Source of the DNA: Pseudomonas viciae
Lineage (GTDB): Bacteria; Pseudomonadota; Gammaproteobacteria; Pseudomonadales; Pseudomonadaceae
NCBI RefSeq assembly: GCF_004786035.1
Contig: NZ_CP035088.1
Span: forward strand, 966,001-1,030,000
Length of the DNA: 64,000 bases
Reading direction: 5' to 3'
Shown here piece by piece: positions 17,561 through 26,312 of this stretch. The stretch's first letter is position 1. Each line of letters opens with the position of its first letter. The notes under the pieces were generated by a model, which saw only the letters and a list, made by a program, of their open reading frames with translations, had not been told where the DNA came from and made no database searches. The position numbers and the translations under genes were made by a program.

Positions 17561-18982
17561 TTAGAGAATGTTGAACGGGATGGTGGTGACCAGGCGGAAC
17601 TCGTTGATGTTGCCATCAGCCTGGTTTTCGCTGGCGCGGTGAGTGGTGTAGGTGGCACGAATCGCGGTGGCCTTGAGCGGGCCGCTCTGCACAGCGTAGG
17701 AGGCGCCGACACCGTATTCGTAGTGAGTTTCGCCGTCCATCAGGCTCAGGTCGGCGCGTTGGTTGCCTGCAACGGTGTAGGCCGTGCCACGGTAATGCGT
17801 GCCGTCGATGCCCCAACCGCGTGCCTGGTAGATGTTGAACTTAAGGCCTGGTACGCCGTACTCGGCCATGTTGAGGCCGTAGGCGATCTGGAACGATTTC
17901 TCGTTCGGGCTGTTGAAGTCCGACAGCAGGGAGTTGGCCAGGTAGATGCCGTTGGTTTCGTGCAGGTAGTCGAAGTACTCGTCGCCGTTCACTTCCTGGT
18001 AGGAGAACGTCAGGCTGTGGGCCTGGTGAGCAAGGCCGAGCGACAGGGAGTAGGTATCGTTGTCGATATTCCCCATCAGCTTTTTGCCTTCGTCGACGGT
18101 TTTGTAATAGTTCAGGCTGGTGGTCAGGCTGAGCACCTGGCTATCGCCCAGCTCGTGGGTGGCGCCGAAGTAGTATTGGTTCCAGAAGTCTTCGACCTTG
18201 GCGCCATACAGGCTGGTTTTCAGGCTCTTGAACGGCTGGTAGTTCACGCCGGCGGTGTAGACCTTGTCGGTTTCCACGCCAGTGGCGGAATACTCGGTAC
18301 GGAATTTCGACAGGCTTTGCTCGGTCCGTGGCGAAACGCGATCGAAACCGGCCAGATCGAACGAGAGGTTGTTGAATTCTTCACTGTGCAGGCTGACACC
18401 CTCGAAGCTCGAAGGCAGCGCACGGTTACCGATGACATCAATGATTGGCGTACTAAAGTTCTGGCGACCCGCAGTCAGCGTCGTGTTCGATACGCGGAAC
18501 TTTACGTTAGCCAGGCCCAGTTTGCTCCACTGGTCCACGGCATCACCGTTGGAGTCTGCCAGGGTACGGTTAGAACCACCGGCAATGTGCTTGCGGTCCT
18601 GGTCCAGAACGACAGCGTTGTAGGCGGCCACTTCGGTGCTGACGCCGACGGTGCCTTGGGTAAAGCCCGACGTGTAGTTGACGATGGTGCCTTGGACCCA
18701 GTTGATACGACGAGCAATGGGAGTCGCCGGCACGGACGGGTCATTTTTTACGCTGTTTGGCTTGTAGCTGAATCGGTCGTCACGACGTTTCAACTCGTTG
18801 GAGTACCAGTTACGAGTCGTGCCCCCCAGGCTCTGGCCATCGATGAAGCCTTTTGCTTCGCTCTGGGCGCTGCTGTCGGCCAGCGCGGTAGGAACGAATT
18901 CCTGACTGACAGATTCAGCGTAAGCCGTGGCCGTAACGCTGCTGATGGCCAAGGCCAGTATCGCGGTGCTGCTCAGTTTCAT
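17561..18982 (-). CDS. opdP: OprD-family outer-membrane porin OpdP (peptide porin)
   Basis: Outer-membrane channel of the OprD family, 473 residues including a signal peptide (MKLSSTAILALAISSVTATA, cut before ESVSQEF). The mature part has the OprD pattern: GFIDGQSLGGTTRNWYSNEL, alternating beta-strand residues and a C-terminal strand ending FRLVTTIPFNIL. OpdP of P. aeruginosa takes up dipeptides such as Gly-Glu and some carbapenems (family knowledge), and its place between peptide binding proteins supports that role here. The ATG at 18980-18982 follows an AAAGGAGCG site. Confidence 0.92.
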   Translation of the reverse strand: MKLSSTAILALAISSVTATAYAESVSQEFVPTALADSSAQSEAKGFIDGQSLGGTTRNWYSNELKRRDDRFSYKPNSVKNDPSVPATPIARRINWVQGTIVNYTSGFTQGTVGVSTEVAAYNAVVLDQDRKHIAGGSNRTLADSNGDAVDQWSKLGLANVKFRVSNTTLTAGRQNFSTPIIDVIGNRALPSSFEGVSLHSEEFNNLSFDLAGFDRVSPRTEQSLSKFRTEYSATGVETDKVYTAGVNYQPFKSLKTSLYGAKVEDFWNQYYFGATHELGDSQVLSLTTSLNYYKTVDEGKKLMGNIDNDTYSLSLGLAHQAHSLTFSYQEVNGDEYFDYLHETNGIYLANSLLSDFNSPNEKSFQIAYGLNMAEYGVPGLKFNIYQARGWGIDGTHYRGTAYTVAGNQRADLSLMDGETHYEYGVGASYAVQSGPLKATAIRATYTTHRASENQADGNINEFRLVTTIPFNIL

Positions 18983-19064
18983 CGGTAACGCTCCTTTTCT
19001 TTCTTTTTAATGCCGGTCTTTTTAGGTGATACGGCTATTGGTTTTTACAACTCATTCACAGCTA

Positions 19065-19076
19065 GCAAACGTTTGC
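19065..19076. promoter_or_regulatory. 12-bp palindrome upstream of opdP
   Basis: GCAAACGTTTGC is a perfect palindrome 82 bases upstream of the opdP start, in the likely promoter region. It resembles a LacI-type half-site pair or another dimeric operator; no regulator gene lies within the dpp locus to match it. Confidence 0.35.
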
Positions 19077-19111
19077 ATGGCGCCGGATCGGCGAATTAAG
19101 GCAAAACATCT

Positions 19112-19140
19112 GCGAGAGGGCTTCCAAAGGAAACCCTCGC
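19112..19140 (-). terminator. Terminator after dppA3
   Basis: Imperfect stem GCGAGAGGGCTTCC / GGAAACCCTCGC with a 3-base loop; on the minus strand it is followed, after a few bases, by TTTTGCC. It lies 16 bases after the dppA3 stop. Confidence 0.65.
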
Positions 19141-19155
19141 TGTGTGGCTATACGG

Positions 19156-20757
19156 TTATGGGTTCAGGCTGACGCCCGAGAACACGTTGCGACCGAAGGG
19201 GCTGACTTTGAACCCTTCGACTTTGGTACTCAGCGGCTGGTTGACCGTCGAGTGGGCGACAGGGGTGATCGGCACTTGCTGCTTGAGCAACTGCTGGGCC
19301 TGTTTGTAGAGCACGGTGCGCTGGTCGCGGTCGGTGACGACCTTGGCCTGCTTGATCAGCTTGTCGTAATCCTGGTCACACCACATGGAGTAGTTGTTGC
19401 CGCCAATGGCGTCGCAGCTGTACAGCGTGCCCAGCCAGTTGTCCGGGTCGCCATTGTCGCCGGTCCAGCCGATCAGGCTGATGTCGTGCTCGCCGTTCTT
19501 GGTGCGCTTGATGTACTCGCCCCATTCGTAGCTGACGATCTTCACCTTCAGACCGATTTTCGCCCAGTCGGCCTGGAGCATCTCGGCCATCAGCTTGGCG
19601 TTGGGGTTGTACGGGCGTTGCACGGGCATGGCCCAGAGGGTGATTTCGGTGCCGTCCTTGACCCCGGCGGCCTTGAGCAGCTCTTTGGCTTTTTCCGGGT
19701 TGTAGGCGGTGTCCTTGATCGTGTCGTCGTAGGACCACTGGGTCGGCGGCATGGCGTTTTGCGCCAGTTGCCCCGCGCCCTGGTACACGGCGTTGAGGAT
19801 GCTTTGCTTGTTCACCGCCATGTCCAGCGCCCGGCGTACTTCGACCTGGTCGAAGGGTTTGTGGCGAGTGTTGTAGGCGATGTAGCCAAGGTTGAAGCCG
19901 GGCTTCTCGATCAGTTGCAGCTTGGGGTCGTTCTTCAAGGCTGGCACGTCGGCCGGGCGTGGATGCAGGGTGACCTGGCATTCGTTGGCCTTGAGTTTCT
20001 GCACCCGTACCGAGGCATCGGTGTTGATGGAGAAAATCAGATTATCCAGCTTGACCCGTTCCGGCGCCCAGTACTGCTTGTTGGCAACGTAGCGGATATT
20101 GGAGTCTTTCTGGTAGCTCTTGAACTCGAACGGCCCAGTGCCGATCGGCTTCTGGTTGATGTCGCTGGGCTTGCCGTTCTTGAGCAACTGCTCGGCGTAT
20201 TCGGCCGACAGGATCGCGGCAAAACTCATGGCGATGTTCTGGATGAACGCGGCGTCCACGCTGTTGAGGGTCATGACCACCGTCAACGGCCCGGTCGCTT
20301 CCACCTTGGCGATGTTCTTGTTCAGGCTCATGCCGTTGAAGTACGGAAACTCGGTGGGATAGGCCTTGCGGAACGGATGCTGCGGGTCAAGCATGCGATT
20401 GAAGGTGAACAACACGTCGTCGGCGTTGAAGTCCCGGCTTGGTTTGAAGTAGTCGGTGGTATGAAACTTCACCCCTTCACGTAGGTGAAAGGTGTATTTC
20501 AGGCCGTCTTCGGAAATGTCCCAGCTTGTTGCCAGGCCCGGGACGACGTTGGTCGCGCCTTTTTCAAACTCCGCCAGGCGGTTGTACAGCGGCTCCGCGG
20601 CATCGTTGTCGGTGGCCGTGGTGTATTGCGCGGTGTCGAAACCGGCCGGGCTGCCTTCGGAACAGAACACCAGGCTGCCGCCAGCGGCCTGGGCCATGGA
20701 CGCGGCGGCCAAGAGGCCGGTGCCCAACAATGTGGATAAAACCAAGGTATGGCGCAT
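19156..20757 (-). CDS. dppA3: Peptide ABC transporter substrate-binding protein (DppA3-like)
   Basis: SBP_bac_5 family periplasmic protein, 533 residues. Signal peptide LVLSTLLGTGLLAAASMAQA, then GGSLVFCSEGSPAGFDTAQY, the conserved N-terminal block shared with the next two genes. Other landmarks: TWDISEDGLKYTFHLREGVK-type region, and WGEYIKRTKNGEHD and GDNGDPDNWL near the C-terminus. The ATG at 20755-20757 has GGGAG 4 bases upstream; the longer frame has no such site. Symbol by order. It has a hairpin terminator of its own, so it may be expressed separately from opdP and dppB-F. Confidence 0.9.
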   Translation of the reverse strand: MRHTLVLSTLLGTGLLAAASMAQAAGGSLVFCSEGSPAGFDTAQYTTATDNDAAEPLYNRLAEFEKGATNVVPGLATSWDISEDGLKYTFHLREGVKFHTTDYFKPSRDFNADDVLFTFNRMLDPQHPFRKAYPTEFPYFNGMSLNKNIAKVEATGPLTVVMTLNSVDAAFIQNIAMSFAAILSAEYAEQLLKNGKPSDINQKPIGTGPFEFKSYQKDSNIRYVANKQYWAPERVKLDNLIFSINTDASVRVQKLKANECQVTLHPRPADVPALKNDPKLQLIEKPGFNLGYIAYNTRHKPFDQVEVRRALDMAVNKQSILNAVYQGAGQLAQNAMPPTQWSYDDTIKDTAYNPEKAKELLKAAGVKDGTEITLWAMPVQRPYNPNAKLMAEMLQADWAKIGLKVKIVSYEWGEYIKRTKNGEHDISLIGWTGDNGDPDNWLGTLYSCDAIGGNNYSMWCDQDYDKLIKQAKVVTDRDQRTVLYKQAQQLLKQQVPITPVAHSTVNQPLSTKVEGFKVSPFGRNVFSGVSLNP

Positions 20758-21024
20758 GACGCTCCCTCTCTCGTTCGGGGTGTTTAACAGTGAACCGGTG
20801 TCTTTCCGGGACATGTCCGGAACACTGAGCTCAATCCATTGCACAGCAATGCCGCAAGGCTAGCAAACCGACCAGGCCCCGACGGTATGAGCCGTGGGCC
20901 AGGCAGTAAATGCGTAATGCCTGAAAGACTTGTGGGAAAAGGCGATACGTCCGAAACCAACTGCTGTGGTACGCAGTGCTTTTGGATGTAGGCGATTTCC
21001 TGGGTCTTGGTCTCGGCAGATAAA

Positions 21025-21055
21025 GCAACGGCGCCGTTAAAAACGTCGCCGTTGC
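21025..21055 (-). terminator. Terminator after dppA2
   Basis: Stem GCAACGGCG / CGCCGTTGC with a loop of 13, followed on the minus strand by TTTATC. It lies just 7 bases after the dppA2 stop codon. Confidence 0.75.
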
Positions 21056-21061
21056 CTACCT

Positions 21062-22687
21062 TTATTTGCTGACGCTGACGCCGTAGAAGGAGTTCAAGCC
21101 AAAGGGGCTGATCTTGAAATCCTGCACGTTGGCGCGCATGGGTTGGAACACCGTCGAGTGAGCGATGGGTGTCATCGGGACAGCATCTTTGAGGATGTGT
21201 TGTGCCTGCTTATACAGCTCGGTGCGCTTGGACTGATCCGAAGTGCGCTTGGCTTGCTTGACGATATCGTCGAACTTCTTGTCGCACCATTTCGAGAAGT
21301 TGTTGCCTTGCAGCGAGTCGCAGCCAAACAACACGTTGAGCCAGTTGTCCGGGTCACCGTTGTCGCCGCTCCAGCCGATCAGCATGGCGCCGTTTTCACC
21401 GCCCTTGGAGCGCTTGATGTACTCGCCCCACTCGTAGGTGACGATCTTGGCCTTGATCCCGATCTTGGCCCAGTCCGACTGCAGCATTTCGGCCATCAGC
21501 TTGGCGTTCGGGTTGTAGGGACGCTGGACCGGCATCGCCCACAGGGTGATCTCGGTGCCTTCCTTGATGCCGGCTTCCTTGAGCAGCTCTTTGGCTTTCT
21601 CGGGGTTGTACGCGGCGTCCTTGATGGTGGTGTCGTAGGACCACTGGGTCGGTGGCATGGCATTGACGGCCAGTTGGCCTGCGCCCTGGTACACCGAGTC
21701 GATGATCTGCTGCTTGTTGACGGCCATGTCCAGCGCCTGGCGCACTTTCAGCTGGGCCATCGGGTTGGGCTGGTCGCTGCCCTTGATCTTGTCCATCACG
21801 TTGTAGGCGATGTAGCCCAGGTTGAAGCCCGGTTGGTCCGGCATCTTCAGGTTCTTGTCTTCCTTGATCGCCTTGAGGTCGGCCGGACGAGGGAAGAGGG
21901 TGACCTGGCATTCATTCTTTTTCAGCTTCTGGATACGCACCGACGGGTCGGTGGTGATGGCGAAGATCAGGTTGTCGATCTTCACGTCATCCGGAACCCA
22001 GTATTCCTTGTTGCCGGTGAAGCGGATGTTCGAGTCTTTCTGGTAGCTCTTGAAGACGAACGGACCAGTGCCGATGGGCTTCTGGTTGATATCGGCGGCC
22101 TTGCCTGCCTTGAGCAACTGGTCGGCGTACTCGGCGGACTGGATGGAGGCAAAGTGCATGGCCATGTTCTGGATGAACGCGGCGTCTACGGCATTGAGGG
22201 TGAACTTGACGGTCTTGGCGTCGATTTTCTCGACCTTGGCGATGTTGGTGTCCATGCCCATGTCGGTGAAATACGGGAATTCGGTCGGGTACGCCTTACG
22301 GAACGGGTCATCCTTGTTGATCATGCGATTGAAGGTGAACAGCACGTCGTCGGCGTTGAATTCGCGGGTCGGCTTGAAGTACGGGGTGGTGTGGAACTTG
22401 ACGCCTTCACGCAGGTGGAAGGTGTAGGTCAGGCCGTCGTCGGAAATGTCCCACTTGGTCGCCAGGCCAGGAATCACAGCGGTGCCGCCGCGCTCGAACT
22501 GGGTCAGGCGGTTGAATACGGTTTCTGCGGAGGCGTCGAAGTCGGTTCCGGTGGTGTACTGACCAGGGTCAAAACCGGCCGGGCTCCCTTCGGAGCAGAA
22601 CACCAGGTTAGTCGCGGCTTGGGCGAAAGGTGCGCTGGCTAATAAGCTCGCGCCGACTAAAAACGGAATGACCGCTTGTTTAAGCAT
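21062..22687 (-). CDS. dppA2: Peptide ABC transporter substrate-binding protein (DppA2-like)
   Basis: SBP_bac_5 family protein, 541 residues. Signal peptide LVGASLLASAPFAQA, mature part TNLVFCSEGSPAGFDPGQYT. It is very close in sequence to the dppA3 product (shared HYLAYN-like GYIAYN block, TQWSYDTTIKDAAYNPEKA, LWAMPVQRPYNPNAKLMAEM), pointing to tandem gene duplication with diverged specificity. The ATG at 22685-22687 has GAGG 7 bases upstream. In P. aeruginosa psdR and mdpA lie between dppA2 and dppA3; here only 300 bases without a gene separate them. Confidence 0.9.
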   Translation of the reverse strand: MLKQAVIPFLVGASLLASAPFAQAATNLVFCSEGSPAGFDPGQYTTGTDFDASAETVFNRLTQFERGGTAVIPGLATKWDISDDGLTYTFHLREGVKFHTTPYFKPTREFNADDVLFTFNRMINKDDPFRKAYPTEFPYFTDMGMDTNIAKVEKIDAKTVKFTLNAVDAAFIQNMAMHFASIQSAEYADQLLKAGKAADINQKPIGTGPFVFKSYQKDSNIRFTGNKEYWVPDDVKIDNLIFAITTDPSVRIQKLKKNECQVTLFPRPADLKAIKEDKNLKMPDQPGFNLGYIAYNVMDKIKGSDQPNPMAQLKVRQALDMAVNKQQIIDSVYQGAGQLAVNAMPPTQWSYDTTIKDAAYNPEKAKELLKEAGIKEGTEITLWAMPVQRPYNPNAKLMAEMLQSDWAKIGIKAKIVTYEWGEYIKRSKGGENGAMLIGWSGDNGDPDNWLNVLFGCDSLQGNNFSKWCDKKFDDIVKQAKRTSDQSKRTELYKQAQHILKDAVPMTPIAHSTVFQPMRANVQDFKISPFGLNSFYGVSVSK

Positions 22688-22899
22688 GTTGGCCTCATGA
22701 TTTGTTGTCATTTTTGGATTTGAGGGCGACCTCGTGAGTCGTCCTGCGGATACTTATGCAGGCCCCATACCCAATGCAAGATCCAGAGCGGTCACAAGTC
22801 CGATTCAGTGGCACGAACGTACCTTAATGTCGCATCTGTATAACTTCTGACGCAGTTGACCGTTTGCGCGGGTTTTTTCGGGGTAAAACTCGCTCCGTA

Positions 22900-22930
22900 C
22901 CGGTGCATTGAAAGGGGCGAAATGCACCGG
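22900..22930 (-). terminator. Possible terminator after dppA1
   Basis: Inverted repeat CCGGTGCATT / AATGCACCGG with an 11-base loop, 13 bases after the dppA1 stop. The following T-run on the minus strand is weak (AGTTTTACC about 10 bases on). Confidence 0.45.
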
Positions 22931-22943
22931 GTTGGGGCGGGTG

Positions 22944-24545
22944 CTACTTCTTCAAACCCACGCCGTAGAAGGGCGTCAGGCCGAATGGGCTGAGTTTGAA
23001 ATCCACCACTTGCCTGTTTATCGGTTGAAAGACCGTCGAGTTCGCGATGGGGGTGATGGGCACCTGTTGCTTGAGGATTTTCTGCGCTTGTCGATACAAA
23101 TCGATCCGTTGCTGGCGGTCGTTCGAGACTTTGGCTTGCTGGATCAGCCGGTCATACGCCGGGTCGCACCACTTGGCGTAGTTGCTGCCCTTGACCGCCG
23201 CGCAGCTGTACAGCACGCCCAGCCAGTTGTCCGGGTCGCCGTTGTCGCCGGTCCAGCCGTAAATCATTGCATCATGCTCACCATTTTTTGCGCGCTTGAT
23301 GTACTCGCCCCATTCATAGCTGACGATGTTGGCTTTGATGCCGATCTTGGCCCAATCCTGCTGGATCATCTGCGCAGACATTCGCGCATTGGGGTTGGAG
23401 GCGCGCTGCACTGTCATCGCCCATAAATCGATGGTGGTACCCGGCGCAACCCCTGCTTCCTTGAGTAGCGCCTTGGCCTTGGTCACGTCGTGGGGCGCGT
23501 CCTGGATGGCCGGGTCGAACGACCACTGGGCCGGTGGCAAGGCGTTTTGCGCCAGTTGGCCGGCGCTCTGGTACACGGCCTTGATGATTGCGGGTTTATC
23601 GATGGCCATGTCCAGCGCCTGGCGGACCTTGAGCTGGTCCAGGGGTGGATGTGTCACGTTGTAGGCCAGGAAACCCAGGTTGAAGCCGGGCTGCTTGAGC
23701 ACCTGCAGGTTCGGGTCTTGCTCGATGATCTCGATGTCAGCCGGACGCGGGTAGCCGCTGACCTGGCATTCGCCGCGCTTGAGCTTTTGCAGGCGTACGG
23801 CGGCGTCCGGGGTGATGGAGAAAATCAGGTTGTCGAGCTTCACGTCCTCGGGTTTCCAGTACGCGGTGTTGGCGGCGTAGCGGATCTGCGAGTCCTTCTG
23901 GTAGCGCTTGAACACAAACGGCCCGGTGCCGACGGGTTTCTGGTTGAGGTCCCCGGCCTTGCCTTCCTTCAACAACTGCGCCGCGTATTCGGCGGACTGC
24001 ACGGAGGCGAAGCTCATCGCCAGGTTCTGCACGAAAGCGGCATCGACGTTGTTCAGGTTGAAACGCACGGTGTGCTCATCGACTTTCTCGACGCTCTTGA
24101 TCGTGGTGTTCAGGCCCATGTCGGTGAAGTACGGCGACTCGGTGGGGTAGGCCTGGCGGAACGGGTGTTGCGGGTCGAGCAGGCGCTGGAAGGTGAACAA
24201 CACGTCGTCGGCGTTGAAGTCGCGGGTGGGGGTGAAGTAGTCGGTGGTATGGAATTTCACGCCGTCGCGCAGGTGGAAGGTGTAGATGAGGCCATCGGCG
24301 GACACGTCCCAGCTCGTGGCCAGCCCGGGTTCGACCTCGGTGCCGCCGCGCTTGAATTGGGTGAGGCGGTTGAAGACGGTTTCGGCCGAGGCATCGAAGT
24401 CGGTGCCGCTGGTGTATTGGCTGGGGTCGAACCCGGCGGGGCTGGCTTCGGAGCAGTAGACCAGGGTGGTGGCGGCTTGGGCCAGTGGTGCGCTGCTGAT
24501 CAGGGCTAGAGTGAGTAGGAGTGGTTTGAAGGTGGTTCTGTCCAT
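22944..24545 (-). CDS. dppA1: Peptide ABC transporter substrate-binding protein (DppA1-like)
   Basis: SBP_bac_5 family protein, 533 residues. Signal peptide KPLLLTLALISSAPLAQA, then TTLVYCSEASPAGFDPSQYT. It shares the block structure of dppA2 and dppA3 (NPKY-like IRYAANTAYWKPEDVKLDNL and GWTGDNGDPDNWLGVLYSC). The ATG at 24543-24545 is preceded by AGGGA; the open frame upstream carries no site. It is the first and outermost binding-protein gene of the locus; the order dppA1-A2-A3-opdP-A4-BCDF agrees with P. aeruginosa as I remember it. Confidence 0.9.
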   Translation of the reverse strand: MDRTTFKPLLLTLALISSAPLAQAATTLVYCSEASPAGFDPSQYTSGTDFDASAETVFNRLTQFKRGGTEVEPGLATSWDVSADGLIYTFHLRDGVKFHTTDYFTPTRDFNADDVLFTFQRLLDPQHPFRQAYPTESPYFTDMGLNTTIKSVEKVDEHTVRFNLNNVDAAFVQNLAMSFASVQSAEYAAQLLKEGKAGDLNQKPVGTGPFVFKRYQKDSQIRYAANTAYWKPEDVKLDNLIFSITPDAAVRLQKLKRGECQVSGYPRPADIEIIEQDPNLQVLKQPGFNLGFLAYNVTHPPLDQLKVRQALDMAIDKPAIIKAVYQSAGQLAQNALPPAQWSFDPAIQDAPHDVTKAKALLKEAGVAPGTTIDLWAMTVQRASNPNARMSAQMIQQDWAKIGIKANIVSYEWGEYIKRAKNGEHDAMIYGWTGDNGDPDNWLGVLYSCAAVKGSNYAKWCDPAYDRLIQQAKVSNDRQQRIDLYRQAQKILKQQVPITPIANSTVFQPINRQVVDFKLSPFGLTPFYGVGLKK

Positions 24546-24658
24546 GAAATCCCTTGGGGGGTGGTGACGGTTTTCAGGAGAGTAGCGTTGCGGGTGGGGG
24601 TGTTGGAAATATCGAAAAGTGAGGGGGACTGTTGGGTTTGGGCATAGCGCTTTGGACG

Positions 24659-24804
24659 AGGCGGCCTTATAGCTGGCCTGTCTCTCCCGGTTGTACACCC
24701 ATCAGGTCTGTGGGAGCAAAGCTTGCTCGCGAGGCAGCCTTATAGCCGACCTGTTTCTTCCGGGTGTACTTCGATCAAACTGTGGGAGCGAGCCTGCTCG
24801 CGAT
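24659..24804. repeat. Tandem ~72-bp repeat, each unit ending in a REP sequence
   Basis: Two direct units: GGCGGCCTTATAGCTGGCCT... to the REP TGTGGGAGCAAAGCTTGCTC (24709-24733), and GGCAGCCTTATAGCCGACCT... to the REP TGTGGGAGCGAGCCTGCTCG (24781-24804). Not only the REPs but also the ~45 linking bases are similar, and GGCGACCTGACAGCCGGC starts a third partial unit. Unlike other REP pairs here, they point the same way. The gap 24546-24830 holds nothing else. Confidence 0.75.
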
Positions 24805-24832
24805 GGCGACCTGACAGCCGGCTAGAATGTTG

Positions 24833-24890
24833 TTGGCTGAGTACATATCCATTGCTGCGGTAACGGCGGCTTAGGGTTCCGCCCTTACGG
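24833..24890. repeat. Left part of a mid-size intergenic repeat split by the insertion sequence
   Basis: GAGTACATATCCATTGCTGC and following bases to CCCTTACGG look like the start of an element of several hundred bases that I associate with many fluorescens-group intergenic regions. It continues at 26313 after the insertion sequence, with CCCTTACGG duplicated. Confidence 0.55.
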
Positions 24891-26312
24891 CCACCCCTTT
24901 CAAGGTCTTAGGTAAAATCCCCTGAAGTTTCTATCAGGGATACCAGAACGATGTGGGCCGATGTTCTAGCGCGTTTCGAGAAAAAAGCACCTGCCAGCGT
25001 TATGGCCAAATTGGCGCTGGAGCACGCTATTGCCCCTGAGTGGGTCGATCAGGTCTTCGAAGAACATCGGCAACGGCAGTATTCTCGTGAGCTACTGTTC
25101 TCGACCATCATCAAGCTGATGTCCCTTGTTTCATTGGGTTTGAAGCCATCCCTGCACGCCGCGGCGCGGCAACTGGAAGATCTTCCTGTCAGCCTGGCGG
25201 CCCTCTACGACAAGATCAGTCGTACCGAGCCAGCTTTGTTGCGCGCCCTGGTCACGGGCTGTGCGCAGCGCCTGGCTCCAACCATCAAGGAGTTGGGTTG
25301 CACGACGATGTTGCCGGGTTGGCAGGTTCGGGTGGTGGACGGTAATCACTTGGCATCCACTGAGAAACGACTGGGGGCTTTACGCCACGAGCGCGGCGCC
25401 GCTCGGCCCGGGTTTTCGGTGGTTGTCTACGACCCCGACCTGGATCAAGTCATCGACCTGCAGGCATGTGAAGATGCCTACGCAAGCGAGCGTGTTTGTG
25501 TGCTGCCTCTCTTGGCCGATGCCGAGCCGGGCCAGGTGTGGCTGGCTGATCGACTCTATTGCACGCTCCCGGTCATGGAGGCTTGCGAACAGGTCAAAAC
25601 CTCCTTTGTCATTCGTCAACAAGCCAAGCATCCGCGCTTGATTCAAGAGGGTCATTGGCAAGAACCCGTGCCTGTGGGCGCGGGCACTGTGCGTGAGCAG
25701 ATCATTCAGGTCAGAGGCGGTTATCAGTGTCGGCGTGTCGAACTGACGCTTCATTCGCCAACAGACTCGGGTGACAGCAGCTTGATGTTCTGGAGCAACC
25801 TGCCTGAAAGCGTCAGCGCGCAGCAGATCGCGGAACTCTATCGCCGCCGCTGGAGCATTGAAGGCATGTTCCAGCGACTGGAAACAATCCTGGAAAGTGA
25901 AATCGAAACCCTTGGTAGCCCAAAGGCTGCATTGCTCGGGTTCACTACTGCGGTGTTGGCCTACAACGTCCTGGCCGTACTCAAACGAAGCGTCGAGCAA
26001 GCTCATCAGGCTTCCCAGCCTGCCGGCTGGGAAGCCTCAACCTATCACTTGGCGGTTCAGGTCCGGAGTGGTTATGAAGGCCTGCAAATTGCGCTGCCCT
26101 CGGAATGTTTTCCCGTCATACCTCTGGAAAAACTGGCCCAGCGCTTGTTGGAACTGGCCAGAAACATCCAACCAAAACAAGTTGCGAAAAATCCCCGGGG
26201 CCCCAAGGTGCCTAAACCCAAAACATGGGTGCAAGGCACTGCGGTGCATGCACATGTTTCAACGGACCGGGTAATCAAGGCCGCCAAAACGAAAAGACCT
26301 TGAAAGGGATGG
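24891..26312 (+). mobile_element. Complete IS4-family insertion sequence (1422 bp)
   Basis: Bounded by 19-bp terminal inverted repeats with two mismatches or fewer: CCACCCCTTTCAAGGTCTT at 24891-24909 and AAGACCTTGAAAGGGATGG at 26294-26312. They are flanked directly by a 9-bp direct repeat CCCTTACGG (24882-24890 and 26313-26321), a target-site duplication of the length usual for IS4. The single transposase gene is intact and its stop codon lies inside the right repeat. It looks recently active. Confidence 0.93.
24951..26303 (+). CDS. IS4-family transposase
   Basis: 450-residue DDE transposase. Catalytic residues are visible in their IS4 contexts: VRVVDGNHL (D130), VWLADRLYC (D200) and the YREK-type segment YRRRWSIEGMF (E304), the Y-x2-R-x3-E signature of the family. 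The N-terminal third (LEHAIAPEWVDQVFEEHRQR) would hold the DNA-binding domain that recognises the inverted repeats. The ATG at 24951 stands 41 bases inside the left repeat; the TGA at 26301-26303 is within the right repeat. No frameshift or stop is present, so the element should be able to transpose. Confidence 0.95.
   Translation: MWADVLARFEKKAPASVMAKLALEHAIAPEWVDQVFEEHRQRQYSRELLFSTIIKLMSLVSLGLKPSLHAAARQLEDLPVSLAALYDKISRTEPALLRALVTGCAQRLAPTIKELGCTTMLPGWQVRVVDGNHLASTEKRLGALRHERGAARPGFSVVVYDPDLDQVIDLQACEDAYASERVCVLPLLADAEPGQVWLADRLYCTLPVMEACEQVKTSFVIRQQAKHPRLIQEGHWQEPVPVGAGTVREQIIQVRGGYQCRRVELTLHSPTDSGDSSLMFWSNLPESVSAQQIAELYRRRWSIEGMFQRLETILESEIETLGSPKAALLGFTTAVLAYNVLAVLKRSVEQAHQASQPAGWEASTYHLAVQVRSGYEGLQIALPSECFPVIPLEKLAQRLLELARNIQPKQVAKNPRGPKVPKPKTWVQGTAVHAHVSTDRVIKAAKTKRP

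Noticed and set aside
24659..24804. Tandem repeats as a CRISPR array
   Set aside because: Units are REP-containing and adjacent copies differ throughout; there are no regular spacers and no cas genes.
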